Positions 9,323-16,892 of a stretch of DNA of 64,000 nucleotides are shown in pieces (position 1 is the stretch's first letter; every line of letters begins with the position of its first letter). The position numbers were made by a program, and so were the translations under genes. The stretch spans positions 2,356,001 through 2,420,000 of the forward strand of contig OZ244993.1 of assembly GCA_965223485.1 (NCBI GenBank), in the 5' to 3' direction. The stretch is from VXPQ01 sp965223485 (lineage in GTDB: Bacteria > Bacteroidota > Rhodothermia > Rhodothermales > VXPQ01). The notes under the pieces were generated by a model. The model did not search any database, had not been told where the DNA came from, and saw nothing but the letters and a program-made list of their open reading frames with translations.

Positions 9323-9502
9323 TGCTTCCTGCCGGTTGGTATATGGTTATGCGTACGTCACAACGCTCATGCCGCAATATACACGGGCGGAAACATTGTT
9401 GCCGGGACAAAAGACGAACGAGGAGTCGAACGGGATCGAAGAAGGGGGAGAACGATCCTCGATGCGCCCAACGGAAATTCCGGATGTTATTCAATCCCGC
9501 TC

Positions 9503-9537
9503 AATGGTTTGCAAACCAACAATTTTTTGCAACCATT
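9503..9537 (-). other. Hairpin overlapping the stop codon of the restriction-modification gene
   Basis: Inverted repeat AATGGTTTGCAAA (9503-9515) / TTTGCAACCATT (9526-9537), 12 pairs with one bulged base. It includes the dyad GGTTTGCAAACC and begins within the stop codon of the upstream minus-strand gene. No T tract follows on the minus strand, so its role as a terminator is uncertain. Confidence 0.4.
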
Positions 9538-12500
9538 AAAGCAAACTTCCGTGCGTTCCCGCCCCTTTCAGATTGCGCATTCTTTCCGGGGGCATAGTAA
9601 ACTCACTCGCTTTGAAGCAATCGCCTTCGACGATCGCGTCGAGCAACGTTTCCTGTGCCGGGTAGCCATTGACCGTTTTCTCCAGTACCCAGAGAAGTTC
9701 GAGGAGTTCGGTGGTAAACTGGCTGGTCCAGGATTCGGGACGAATGTTGTCCAGCGGGGACGACTTTTTTCCTGCCCCCTTCTTCATGCGGTACTTAAGC
9801 CATGATCTCACGACTTGCAGGCCCGACACCTCGAACTCGTACACTTCCGGCGTTACCGGCGCAAATGTCCCCTCACCCACATGCAGCGTTCGGGTGGTTT
9901 CGTTGTACGAGAACGTTTCGGGATACCCGTCGGCGTTGCCTGGGACAGCCTTGATGCATTTGGCCACACCGTACGGGGTATGCTTATACGCCGCATCGCC
10001 TGTTACAAACCGCTCACCATACGTATGCAGCCAGAGTAACCGTGCGCCTGTACTTCGCGCCTTTTCGAATAGCGTAGCGTCCTTTGTCAGGGGAATGCGC
10101 AACTGGCGAGTCTCCAGTTCGACGGCGAAACGGGCCGTGAAAGCTGGCTGGGCTGCTACGCCATAGAGGTAGGCAAGGAAGTCCTCCGGGGTAACGTTGT
10201 GTCCATAGGTTTTGCCAATCAGATCAAGCAGACCAGGCAAAATATTGGAGGTTGATGTGTCGGTAGAACAATAGAGAGGAATAACTGCTTTGGCACCGTA
10301 AGAACCACGAAAATGATCCATATCCGGGAGCAATGCCGAGGAAGTCAGAACAGGGCCTGATGCGAGAACCTGAGAAAACAAACTCGTCAAATATATCTGT
10401 CGTTCACTATGGGCACGCCACAGATCGGGGCGCGGGCGAGATATCAAACGTATGTCAGCTATAACATATTGGCGGTCAAAAGAGCGATAGGCATATCGCT
10501 GCACTCCCTGCAGAGGTGTATCGTGCGGTAATTGAGAAATTGGAGTCGAATCGTTGTGTTCTTCTGTCAGGGCACCGCGATAAACGCCTCCCACTGCACG
10601 ATCCCCCGTTTCGCGAAACGCTTCAGATCTGTCTTCTGCCTCTAGCAATGCACGCCAACGGTGTTCAAGAGTTTCCCGATTTGGTGCGATAGGCCAAGTC
10701 CGTTTCAACTGCATACCCGAGTGCTGCCACGGCATCATGTCTGTCAGAAGAGGCCAACTGAAATAATCTCCCTTGCCCGCCGGGCGAAACGGAGCCTGCC
10801 AACCGTCTGGACATTCCTCCCACTGAACAGCGGTGAAACCGTCTATGTCATCAAGCGCGTCGAGCTTCTCCTTCTGCGTGCCCTTAATGCGGGCGTAACG
10901 GACCCGAGCGGGCGTGACTTGCTTCGCTTTGTTCGTTTCCGGTCCTTGGTTAAAAAGCGTAGAGTCCGCTTGGGGAAACTTTTCCACATTTGCTTTATCC
11001 GAGCGTAATGCCACGGCAATAGCCACAGGCGTCTGAATATTGAATACATTTTCGTTCCGACGCGTACCGCGTCCCTCGCCGCCGAGATCAAGTATCCATA
11101 TATCGTCGCACCACCAACGCATATGCTGGCGCATTCCGGCGAAAGCGATGCCGTCCAGATAACTTGATGCACTGATGAAACTGACCACTCCCGGCGCATT
11201 TTTCTGCTCGAAAACCTTCCACAACGCCCAACGCCAGAAATACACATACAGATTGTACAGGTTTTTGAGATGGCCTCCATGCCCGGCCTTCTTCACGGGA
11301 TCGGTAAAACTGTTCAGAATAACTTTCTCTTCTGACTTACTGTCTCCCCAGCGCACCCAATTCCCCGTGAGAGCAATGTTGTCGTCTGTAGCCGCTTCGT
11401 GGCGATCATAGGGTGGGTTGCCCAGGCAGACCATGACAGGGACTTTCTTCTTGATCTCCAATGCCTTGCGTCGCTGTTCCGAAATGGGCCGGAAGAAGTG
11501 TGCCTCATTACGTAACTCGGCCTCAGGGCTTTCGAGCGTATCCGTCAGGTAGATATGTACGCCGTGGGAAGGGATCGAAGCACCTTTATCCGCAAGGGCA
11601 CGGCTGACGCGCAATTCCGCAACGGCGTAAGAACCAACCATTAACTCGAAACCGTACAGGTTTTGCGCCAAGGTGGTTGCCACTCCGGGGATGGCGCCCT
11701 CGCCTTGCTTTTCGTTAATTCGGTGAAGGGTGTGTTCGATCACGCATAGTAGATAGGTACCCGTTCCCACCGCAGGGTCCATGGTGATCACATCCGGGCT
11801 GGCCAATCCCGATTTTTTGCCGAGACGAGAAGTGAGCAGATCGTCAATCAGGCGTACCTGAGCGCGCACGACTTCGACCGGCGTGTAATAGACCCCCGCG
11901 TCCTTGCGTAGTTGGGGATCGTACGCGGCGAGGAAATCTTCGTAGAAATAGAGCCACGGATCCTCGCCTCCCACGAGAGTGGCGGGTGGTATGAAAGCGA
12001 TGACACGTAATAACAAGTCGAGCGATGCAGCGATGTCGGAGCGGCCCTGGTCAGCGGTCAGGATTCTCAGGGCCCGCGACAACAGGTTGTGCTGTATGTT
12101 AAGTTTTTTCTCTGCGCTTTCGAGCGTAAGCGGATCTGCTCCTTCACTGCGGGCTAGTAGCAGGGCAAAAGTGATCGTCTGAGCGTAGGCATCGGCAAAT
12201 TGTTTGTCCGAGGCATTCGGAAACAGAAGTTGCCGCCAGTCTTCTGCAAGGAGTACAAGGGGGGACGACGGATCGCCGAGTGCATCGGACACGTCATCGC
12301 GCAACATACCGCACAGAGGAGCCAGCAGTTCAGCGAACCCTTCTAGATCGATATTACCTGCACGGTCTACCGGAATGTATGGGTCCCATTGAAGAAAATC
12401 GTTCAAGAGGCGTTGCACGGCACTGGCATCTTCGGAACTTACCGCCTTAGGGCCCTCCTTAATGATATCGCCGGAGAGACGTACAATCGCATTGACACGC

Positions 12501-12883
12501 TCACCATTTCGATACAGTGCCCATTCGTTCCCGTCCGTGTATAGTATGTTCGGAACGGAGGAGAAGCGATTAAATTGCTCGCGATTACGTCCTTTAAATC
12601 GTGTGGCGTCAGCACCGGTGCCAGGCGCCTTGAGTTCCGCATACCCTTCCAGCAATCGGTTTTTATGGATGGCAAAGTCGGGACGCCCCAGGCGATCCGG
12701 CAAAGGCGTCTCGCCAGTGCAAACGATATTCAAGCCCAATTCGGTAGCCACCTCGCTCATGAAGTTTTCGAAAGGGGCGCGCAACTGTTCCTCCGGTTCT
12801 CCAGCGACAAATTGTCCGGATTTTTCCATTACGGAAGAGGCAAAACTCCGTAAGGCATTGTGCAGAGAAACGGTTGTACTCAT
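9536..12883 (-). CDS. Single-chain restriction-modification enzyme (type IIG/ISP-like N6-adenine methyltransferase with nuclease domain)
   Basis: From ATG 12883 it encodes about 1115 residues; a GTG 16 codons upstream is a weaker alternative. The N-terminal region has a PD-(D/E)xK-type nuclease signature (GRPDFAI...GYAELKAPG, about residues 67-88). A helical connector leads to the methyltransferase: YDPQLRKDAGVYYTPVEVV, motif I DPAVGTGTYLL (about 369) and catalytic NPPY (about 489). The remaining roughly 600 residues probably hold the target-recognition region. The architecture resembles type ISP proteins such as LlaGI-like enzymes, but the chain is too short for the helicase of that class and no Walker motif is evident. 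It should methylate adenine and cut unmodified DNA. The gene stands alone and its base composition is lower in GC than its neighbours, suggesting recent transfer. Confidence 0.85.
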   Translation of the reverse strand: MSTTVSLHNALRSFASSVMEKSGQFVAGEPEEQLRAPFENFMSEVATELGLNIVCTGETPLPDRLGRPDFAIHKNRLLEGYAELKAPGTGADATRFKGRNREQFNRFSSVPNILYTDGNEWALYRNGERVNAIVRLSGDIIKEGPKAVSSEDASAVQRLLNDFLQWDPYIPVDRAGNIDLEGFAELLAPLCGMLRDDVSDALGDPSSPLVLLAEDWRQLLFPNASDKQFADAYAQTITFALLLARSEGADPLTLESAEKKLNIQHNLLSRALRILTADQGRSDIAASLDLLLRVIAFIPPATLVGGEDPWLYFYEDFLAAYDPQLRKDAGVYYTPVEVVRAQVRLIDDLLTSRLGKKSGLASPDVITMDPAVGTGTYLLCVIEHTLHRINEKQGEGAIPGVATTLAQNLYGFELMVGSYAVAELRVSRALADKGASIPSHGVHIYLTDTLESPEAELRNEAHFFRPISEQRRKALEIKKKVPVMVCLGNPPYDRHEAATDDNIALTGNWVRWGDSKSEEKVILNSFTDPVKKAGHGGHLKNLYNLYVYFWRWALWKVFEQKNAPGVVSFISASSYLDGIAFAGMRQHMRWWCDDIWILDLGGEGRGTRRNENVFNIQTPVAIAVALRSDKANVEKFPQADSTLFNQGPETNKAKQVTPARVRYARIKGTQKEKLDALDDIDGFTAVQWEECPDGWQAPFRPAGKGDYFSWPLLTDMMPWQHSGMQLKRTWPIAPNRETLEHRWRALLEAEDRSEAFRETGDRAVGGVYRGALTEEHNDSTPISQLPHDTPLQGVQRYAYRSFDRQYVIADIRLISRPRPDLWRAHSERQIYLTSLFSQVLASGPVLTSSALLPDMDHFRGSYGAKAVIPLYCSTDTSTSNILPGLLDLIGKTYGHNVTPEDFLAYLYGVAAQPAFTARFAVELETRQLRIPLTKDATLFEKARSTGARLLWLHTYGERFVTGDAAYKHTPYGVAKCIKAVPGNADGYPETFSYNETTRTLHVGEGTFAPVTPEVYEFEVSGLQVVRSWLKYRMKKGAGKKSSPLDNIRPESWTSQFTTELLELLWVLEKTVNGYPAQETLLDAIVEGDCFKASEFTMPPERMRNLKGAGTHGSLL

Positions 12884-13230
12884 GTCTGAAGTCCCGTCAA
12901 AAACCCGGTGATTACGGTATGCAGCAGACACAAAACAGCGTTACTGCACTTCGAGGCGATTTTGGTACCGTGTGAACAGTCGGTACGTTTCCACATGAAT
13001 GCGATTCGTTCGTCGAGTGAAAAAGCCGTTTACAAACCGACGTTATTATGCAATTTCCACGAATGGCGTTTTTCGCCCCTGACCGTATGGGAACTCGGCC
13101 CCTTAATTATGTCTGCATTTCCCGAAAAAAATCAAACGTTTTCGGTAACTGTCGAAATGAGTTTTCGTTGAGGGTGCGAAAAAGGGTATTTTGACATTTT
13201 GCCCCCCGGCGTCCATGAACCGTTCGCATC
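12884..13230. other. Divergent intergenic region between the restriction-modification gene and cysteine desulfurase
   Basis: About 350 bp with no convincing gene. It is AT-richer than the surroundings and should hold promoters for both flanking genes. A TATTTTGACATTTTG stretch (13187-13201) lies about 30-40 bp before the desulfurase start and may be part of its promoter. I see no clear terminator or repeat. Confidence 0.4.
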
Positions 13231-14388
13231 ATGAATCCCGTCTATCTCGACCATGCCGCCACGACGCCGCTTGACGCGCGCGTGCTTGAGGCCATGCAGC
13301 CTTTTTTCGGGGCGCAGTTCGGCAATGCCTCTTCGGTGCACGCTCTGGGCAGGCAGGCGCGTTTCGCTGTTGAGGAATGCCGCGAAAAGGTGGCAGCCCT
13401 TCTGGGCGCCGAACCGGGAGAGATTGTTTTCACGAGCGGGGGCACGGAGTCTAACAACATGGCGCTTGGGGCCGCATCCGGCGGCGTGCTGACCTGTGCT
13501 GCCGAGCACGAATCCGTGCTTCGTTCCGGGGAAGCCCTGCAATCTTCCGGTAAGACCGTTCGCCTGCTGAAGCCAGGCAGGTACGGCGTGGTTTCCGTCG
13601 AGAACATTGTCCGCGAGCTCGACAGCGAGGCATGCGCCGGGGTGACGCTTGTATCCATCATGCATGCGAACAACGAGACGGGCGCCCTGTCGCCGGTTCG
13701 TGAAATCGCCGAGGTATGCCATGCGCGTGGCCTGACGTTCCACTGCGATGCGGTGCAGACGGTGGGCTACGCCATGATCCCCGAAGCGGATATGATGACG
13801 GTCTCGGGACACAAGTTTTATGGCCCGAAGGGCATTGGCGCCCTGTTTGTACGTGCCGGGGTCGATGTGGGGCCTGTGCTCCGGGGGGGCAAGCAGGAAC
13901 GCGGGCGTCGGGCGGGTACGGAAAATGTGGCGGGCATTGCCGGTTTTGCCAGAGCGCTGGAACTCGCCTTTGACGAAGGGGAATCCCGCAAGCGGCATGC
14001 CGAAGCGATGCGGGACCGGCTTCGCAATGGTATACAAGCAGTAGCCGGAGCAGGGGTCCGCATCGTCACCCCTTGCGGTACAGGCGAGGCAGCGCCGCAT
14101 ATTCTCGGTGTGGTGGTTCCACCCGTACACGGCCGACCCATAGACGGGGAAATGCTGCTCCTGAACATGGATATGGAAAACATCTGCGTATCCGCCGGCT
14201 CTGCATGTACGAGCGGGGCCCTCGAACCCAGCCATGTGCTGCTTGCAATGGGGCTGGATCGTGATACCGCGGCGGCCTTCCTGCGTTTTTCTGTAGGCAA
14301 GAGCACGACGGACGAAGAGGTGGACCGGGCTATCGAAGCGCTTGATCGTGTCTTGCGCCGGATGATCCGCATGCCCGAAGCCCCATGA
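13231..14388 (+). CDS. Cysteine desulfurase, NifS/IscS family
   Basis: This PLP enzyme removes sulfur from cysteine as a protein-bound persulfide for Fe-S cluster or thio-cofactor synthesis. Its 385 residues show the family signatures: YLDHAATTPLD at the N-terminus, TSGGTESNNMAL, the HCDAVQT cofactor-aspartate strand, the PLP lysine in SGHKFYGPKGIG (about residue 196) and the catalytic cysteine loop SAGSACTSGALEPSHVL (about 325). The loop length suggests the IscS/NifS group rather than SufS. No iscU or sufE lies nearby. The downstream DUF2064 gene overlaps it by 4 nt, so the two are translationally coupled. Confidence 0.93.
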   Translation: MNPVYLDHAATTPLDARVLEAMQPFFGAQFGNASSVHALGRQARFAVEECREKVAALLGAEPGEIVFTSGGTESNNMALGAASGGVLTCAAEHESVLRSGEALQSSGKTVRLLKPGRYGVVSVENIVRELDSEACAGVTLVSIMHANNETGALSPVREIAEVCHARGLTFHCDAVQTVGYAMIPEADMMTVSGHKFYGPKGIGALFVRAGVDVGPVLRGGKQERGRRAGTENVAGIAGFARALELAFDEGESRKRHAEAMRDRLRNGIQAVAGAGVRIVTPCGTGEAAPHILGVVVPPVHGRPIDGEMLLLNMDMENICVSAGSACTSGALEPSHVLLAMGLDRDTAAAFLRFSVGKSTTDEEVDRAIEALDRVLRRMIRMPEAP

Positions 14389-15083
14389 GCGCTGCCCTTA
14401 TTGTGTTTGCAAAACCTCCGGTTCCCGGCCGGGTCAAAACCCGCCTGACGCCGCCGCTTTCCCCGGAGGACGCTGCCCGTCTCTACGGAGCTTTTCTGCA
14501 GGATGCACTGGATCAGTACCAGGGCCTCGGGGTAACGCTTCGTCTGTACCTGGCGCTTGACGAGCCGCCGCCGGGGATGGGCATAGCAATCCAGCGTGGG
14601 GATATTTTCCCCCAATGGACCGGGAACGTGTTTCGCCAAAGGGGGGAGGGCCTTGGGGAGCGTATGAAGCAGGCTTTCGAGGAAACGTTCGCCGCAGGGC
14701 GCCGCCGTGTTATCCTGATAGGGACAGATCACCCCACGCTGCCTTCCGTGTACATAAAGGAGGGTTTAGCCTTCCTTGAAGCGCAGCGCACCGTGGTGCT
14801 CGGTCCCACCGGAGACGGAGGGTTTTATCTGATCGGCATGAACGAATCGTTTCCGCAGATTTTCGAAGGGATGACCTACAGCCACGGGGCTGTTTTCGAA
14901 CAGACCACCGCCCGCGTTGCCTCATGCGGCGCCTCGTTGCAGACGCTTCCGGAATGGTACGATGTGGATACGTTCGACGATCTGAAACGACTTGTTGCGG
15001 ATATGCGGCGGGAAAGCGCCGGCGCGATGCGGACCCGCGCAATGCTCCAGCGCCTTTCCGAACGGTACGAAGGGCTGGCGTAA
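14385..15083 (+). CDS. TIGR04282/DUF2064-family putative glycosyltransferase
   Basis: The 232 residues open with ALIVFAKPPVPGRVKTRLTP, the nucleotide-binding start of the DUF2064 group, which is distantly related to GT-A/molybdenum-cofactor guanylyltransferases. Further family motifs are GTDHPTLPSVYI (about residue 115, the DxD-like metal site region) and LGPTGDGGFYLIGM (about 145). Members are often annotated as rSAM/selenodomain-associated transferases and some take part in arsenosugar synthesis, but the substrate here is unknown. The ATG overlaps the cysteine desulfurase stop (ATGA). A strong terminator hairpin follows about 70 bp after the stop. Confidence 0.85.
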   Translation: MSAALIVFAKPPVPGRVKTRLTPPLSPEDAARLYGAFLQDALDQYQGLGVTLRLYLALDEPPPGMGIAIQRGDIFPQWTGNVFRQRGEGLGERMKQAFEETFAAGRRRVILIGTDHPTLPSVYIKEGLAFLEAQRTVVLGPTGDGGFYLIGMNESFPQIFEGMTYSHGAVFEQTTARVASCGASLQTLPEWYDVDTFDDLKRLVADMRRESAGAMRTRAMLQRLSERYEGLA

Positions 15084-15154
15084 GGGAACGAAAGCAGGTC
15101 GGGGATAAGGGGGGCGAATTGCAGGTGATGTCTCTTCATGCCCCGAAGAATAAT

Positions 15155-15200
15155 GAAGCGCCCCGACGCCTGTACAGGCGCCGGGGCGCTTCTGTTTTTT
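15155..15200. terminator. Strong bidirectional rho-independent terminator
   Basis: Arms GAAGCGCCCCGACGCCTG (15155-15172) and CAGGCGCCGGGGCGCTTC (15175-15192) form an 18-bp stem with one mismatch and a TA centre, followed by TGTTTTTT. The left side has an A-rich flank for the other strand. It lies between the convergent DUF2064 and TorF-like genes. Confidence 0.9.
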
Positions 15201-15242
15201 CCTCGCGATAACCTGCCTGGACAGCGAGGACTTCCGCACGGA

Positions 15243-15926
15243 CTACAGGGAAATTCCAAAAACGAGGAAGCTCTTTTCGGCCGTGGGATTCAGTATGTAC
15301 GAGACGCTTACGGGTAACTCGAACTTGTCTGTGATCGGAATGCTCTTCGAGGCGCCAAGCACCATGTCAATGATGCTGAATCCCTCGGTCAAGTACAACC
15401 CACTCTCGCCTGCGGAAGCGCCGATCCCGAACGACATCTCCATCCCGCCTACGGCGAAGGGGATGGATGCGTTGATATACAGCGAGTTGTCCGGGTCGTT
15501 GTGGGCGTTGTATGCGGCATAGAGTGTCACTGGAAACGAATCCGTGCCTCCGAACGAGAAATAGGGTTCGATCACGTGTGCTCCCTCACCGTCGCCATCA
15601 AAGTTGGAGAACTCGACGCCACCGTTCGGGAAATAGTAGTCCGTGATGCCTACAGAGAAGGCGCCGGCGGAATAACCGATCCACAGGTCGTGTTCGTTGG
15701 CGTCGGCCGAACCCGGATTCGTGGCATACGATGCCCAGGTTCCTATCTCCAGTCCGCCGGAACTGAAGGTGAGCGAGGGCTGGACGCTGGCGGATTCACC
15801 GAAATCGATTCCCCTCCATACATAACGGCTTACGATATCGGCGCCGAAGCTGAATTCCTGCGCGGAAGCGGGCAGGGTCCAGGAAAGGGCGAACGCCAGA
15901 GAGAGGATGGTAAGAAGTTTCTTCAT
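15243..15926 (-). CDS. TorF-like outer-membrane beta-barrel protein
   Basis: The 227-residue protein starts at ATG 15926 with a clear Sec signal (MKKLLTILSLAFALSWTLPA-SAQ). Longer upstream reading is not credible because it would bury this signal. The mature part resembles TorF-family putative porins: SRYVWRGIDFGESASVQPSL, GGLEIGTWASYA, then strands around DYYFPNGG and EPYFSFGG, and a C-terminal FLVFGISL strand. It should form a small outer-membrane barrel of unknown substrate. It is transcribed alone, toward the terminator at 15155-15200. Confidence 0.8.
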   Translation of the reverse strand: MKKLLTILSLAFALSWTLPASAQEFSFGADIVSRYVWRGIDFGESASVQPSLTFSSGGLEIGTWASYATNPGSADANEHDLWIGYSAGAFSVGITDYYFPNGGVEFSNFDGDGEGAHVIEPYFSFGGTDSFPVTLYAAYNAHNDPDNSLYINASIPFAVGGMEMSFGIGASAGESGLYLTEGFSIIDMVLGASKSIPITDKFELPVSVSYILNPTAEKSFLVFGISL

Positions 15927-16190
15927 GACGGATAACCAGTGTGGTTGTTTATGATGCTGTCTGGGTACAGAGTGCTCGGCGAGGCGTCGAACGGATCCGC
16001 GTTCGCGGCCGCCGTTGAAGCAAAGAGCAGGCCGGCAGGGAACAACGCCAGGCCACATGCCCGGAACGAGTTCTTGGCAAGCGACGTCATTTTTTGCTGA
16101 TAAGTGAAGGAATTTCGAAAAACACCTTATTAAATTAGACAATAATGACCCAATACTTCAATAGATGATTACATAAAACCTCTTTCCGAA

Positions 16191-16237
16191 ATGCCCTGTT
16201 TTGAAAAAAAGCGCTTTTTTAGCCCATTAGAGGGCAT
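16191..16237. other. Compound inverted repeat with a perfect 16-bp palindrome
   Basis: An outer repeat ATGCCCT (16191-16197) / AGGGCAT (16231-16237) encloses the perfect palindrome AAAAAAGCGCTTTTTT (16205-16220). It could be a weak bidirectional terminator, an operator or an extruding hairpin; its position upstream of two divergent genes fits a regulatory site. Confidence 0.45.
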
Positions 16238-16307
16238 GAAGTGTTTGTGAAGCCACAAGGGCGAGTGTTTTCGTAATGAATAACTTGCAAAACATCCTGT
16301 TTTTCAC

Positions 16308-16338
16308 TTGATAGGTTCGTCCGAAATTGCGTTATTAT
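16308..16338 (+). promoter_or_regulatory. Candidate sigma-70-like promoter for the ilv leader transcript
   Basis: TTGATA (16308-16313) and TATTAT (16333-16338) are separated by 19 bp in an AT-rich stretch, about 155 bp before the leader ORF. The spacing is slightly long, and TATATA just downstream is an alternative -10. Confidence 0.3.
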
Positions 16339-16493
16339 ATAGACTATAGCGTTAGTTGCCCTGTTTTATCCGGTAATGCTCCGTTCGGTGTATCGTTCCC
16401 GTGACGGATCGCTTGATGAACCTTCGATGAACAGAGAGCGTATATACGTTTACGAACAGGAAAGGCATAGGGCAGACCAATTATGGCTCGACC

Positions 16494-16637
16494 ATGATGC
16501 AACACTCCCGCAAACGGATAGCGCTTCGGCGCACAGGTAAGGACATTTCTCGTGTCCTGCGGGGAACGGCATGCGTTGCCGACGGGCAGTTTGCGTCGCT
16601 TGTCCTCCTCCTCGGTCTCATTATTATTACGGTTTAG
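16494..16637 (+). CDS. Branched-chain amino-acid leader peptide (attenuator peptide of the ilv-leu operon)
   Basis: A 47-codon ORF (two ATGs, 16494 and 16497) ends in Leu-Val-Leu-Leu-Leu-Gly-Leu-Ile-Ile-Ile-Thr-Val-stop. In the last twelve codons ten specify Leu, Ile or Val, with CTC-CTC-CTC and ATT-ATT-ATT runs. This is the layout of ilv attenuator leader peptides: scarcity of charged branched-chain tRNAs stalls the ribosome there and changes the fold of the downstream RNA. It lies 255 bp before ilvB, the first gene of an ilvBNC-leuBACD cluster, on the same strand. The N-terminal part is basic and unremarkable, and the true start could be either ATG. No strong ribosome site is visible. Its regulatory role is inferred. 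Confidence 0.75.
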   Translation: MMQHSRKRIALRRTGKDISRVLRGTACVADGQFASLVLLLGLIIITV

Positions 16638-16789
16638 CCGGGACCGGCCGATCCTTCGCACCTCTCCAGTATGCATGATGGCATCAATCGGACAGTGAAG
16701 GATTGGCCTTCACGCCGCACGTTAACAAGATGCCCATGTACTCCCTCGCAGAAACGTACCTGAACGCTGAAGCCAGCGGTTCGTATTTT
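16613..16789 (+). promoter_or_regulatory. Transcription attenuator region of the ilv operon (mutually exclusive stems)
   Basis: Three pairings compete. Stem 1:2 is CGGTCTC (16613-16619, inside the control codons) with GGGACCG (16640-16646). Stem 2:3 is GGCCGATCCTTC (16646-16657) with GAAGGATTGGCC (16697-16708), 12 pairs with one G-U. Stem 3:4 is GTGAAGG (16695-16701) with CCTTCAC (16707-16713). Stems 2:3 and 3:4 exclude each other, as in classical attenuators. A further hairpin GAACGCTG (16762-16769) / CAGCGGTTC (16774-16782), one bulge, is followed by GTATTTT and is the best candidate for the terminator proper. Stem 3:4 itself lacks a T tract, so which hairpin terminates is uncertain. Confidence 0.6.
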
Positions 16790-16892
16790 AACAAGTCTAT
16801 CCAAATGGCTTGTTACTTGTGCATGGCCTGCGCATTGTGCGAGCCGCTCGTTGGGGCGCCAAATAACTAAGGAAAAAAACCGGTCGGGATCA

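Larger units (their letters stand above)
15927..16493. other. Divergent intergenic region upstream of the TorF-like gene and the ilv leader
   Basis: About 570 bp without a convincing gene. It is clearly AT-rich in the middle (16080-16345). It carries the hairpin and candidate promoter listed separately, and the beginning of the transcribed ilv leader. Confidence 0.5.

Noticed and set aside
16344..16676. 110-codon minus-strand ORF upstream of ilvB
   Set aside because: It is antisense to the ilv leader peptide and attenuator, with no domain and unusual composition.
16695..16713. Hairpin GTGAAGG/CCTTCAC taken alone as the ilv terminator
   Set aside because: The stem is good but no T run follows (GCCGCACGTTAAC). 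The hairpin at 16762-16789 is a better terminator candidate, so this one was kept only as the switching stem.
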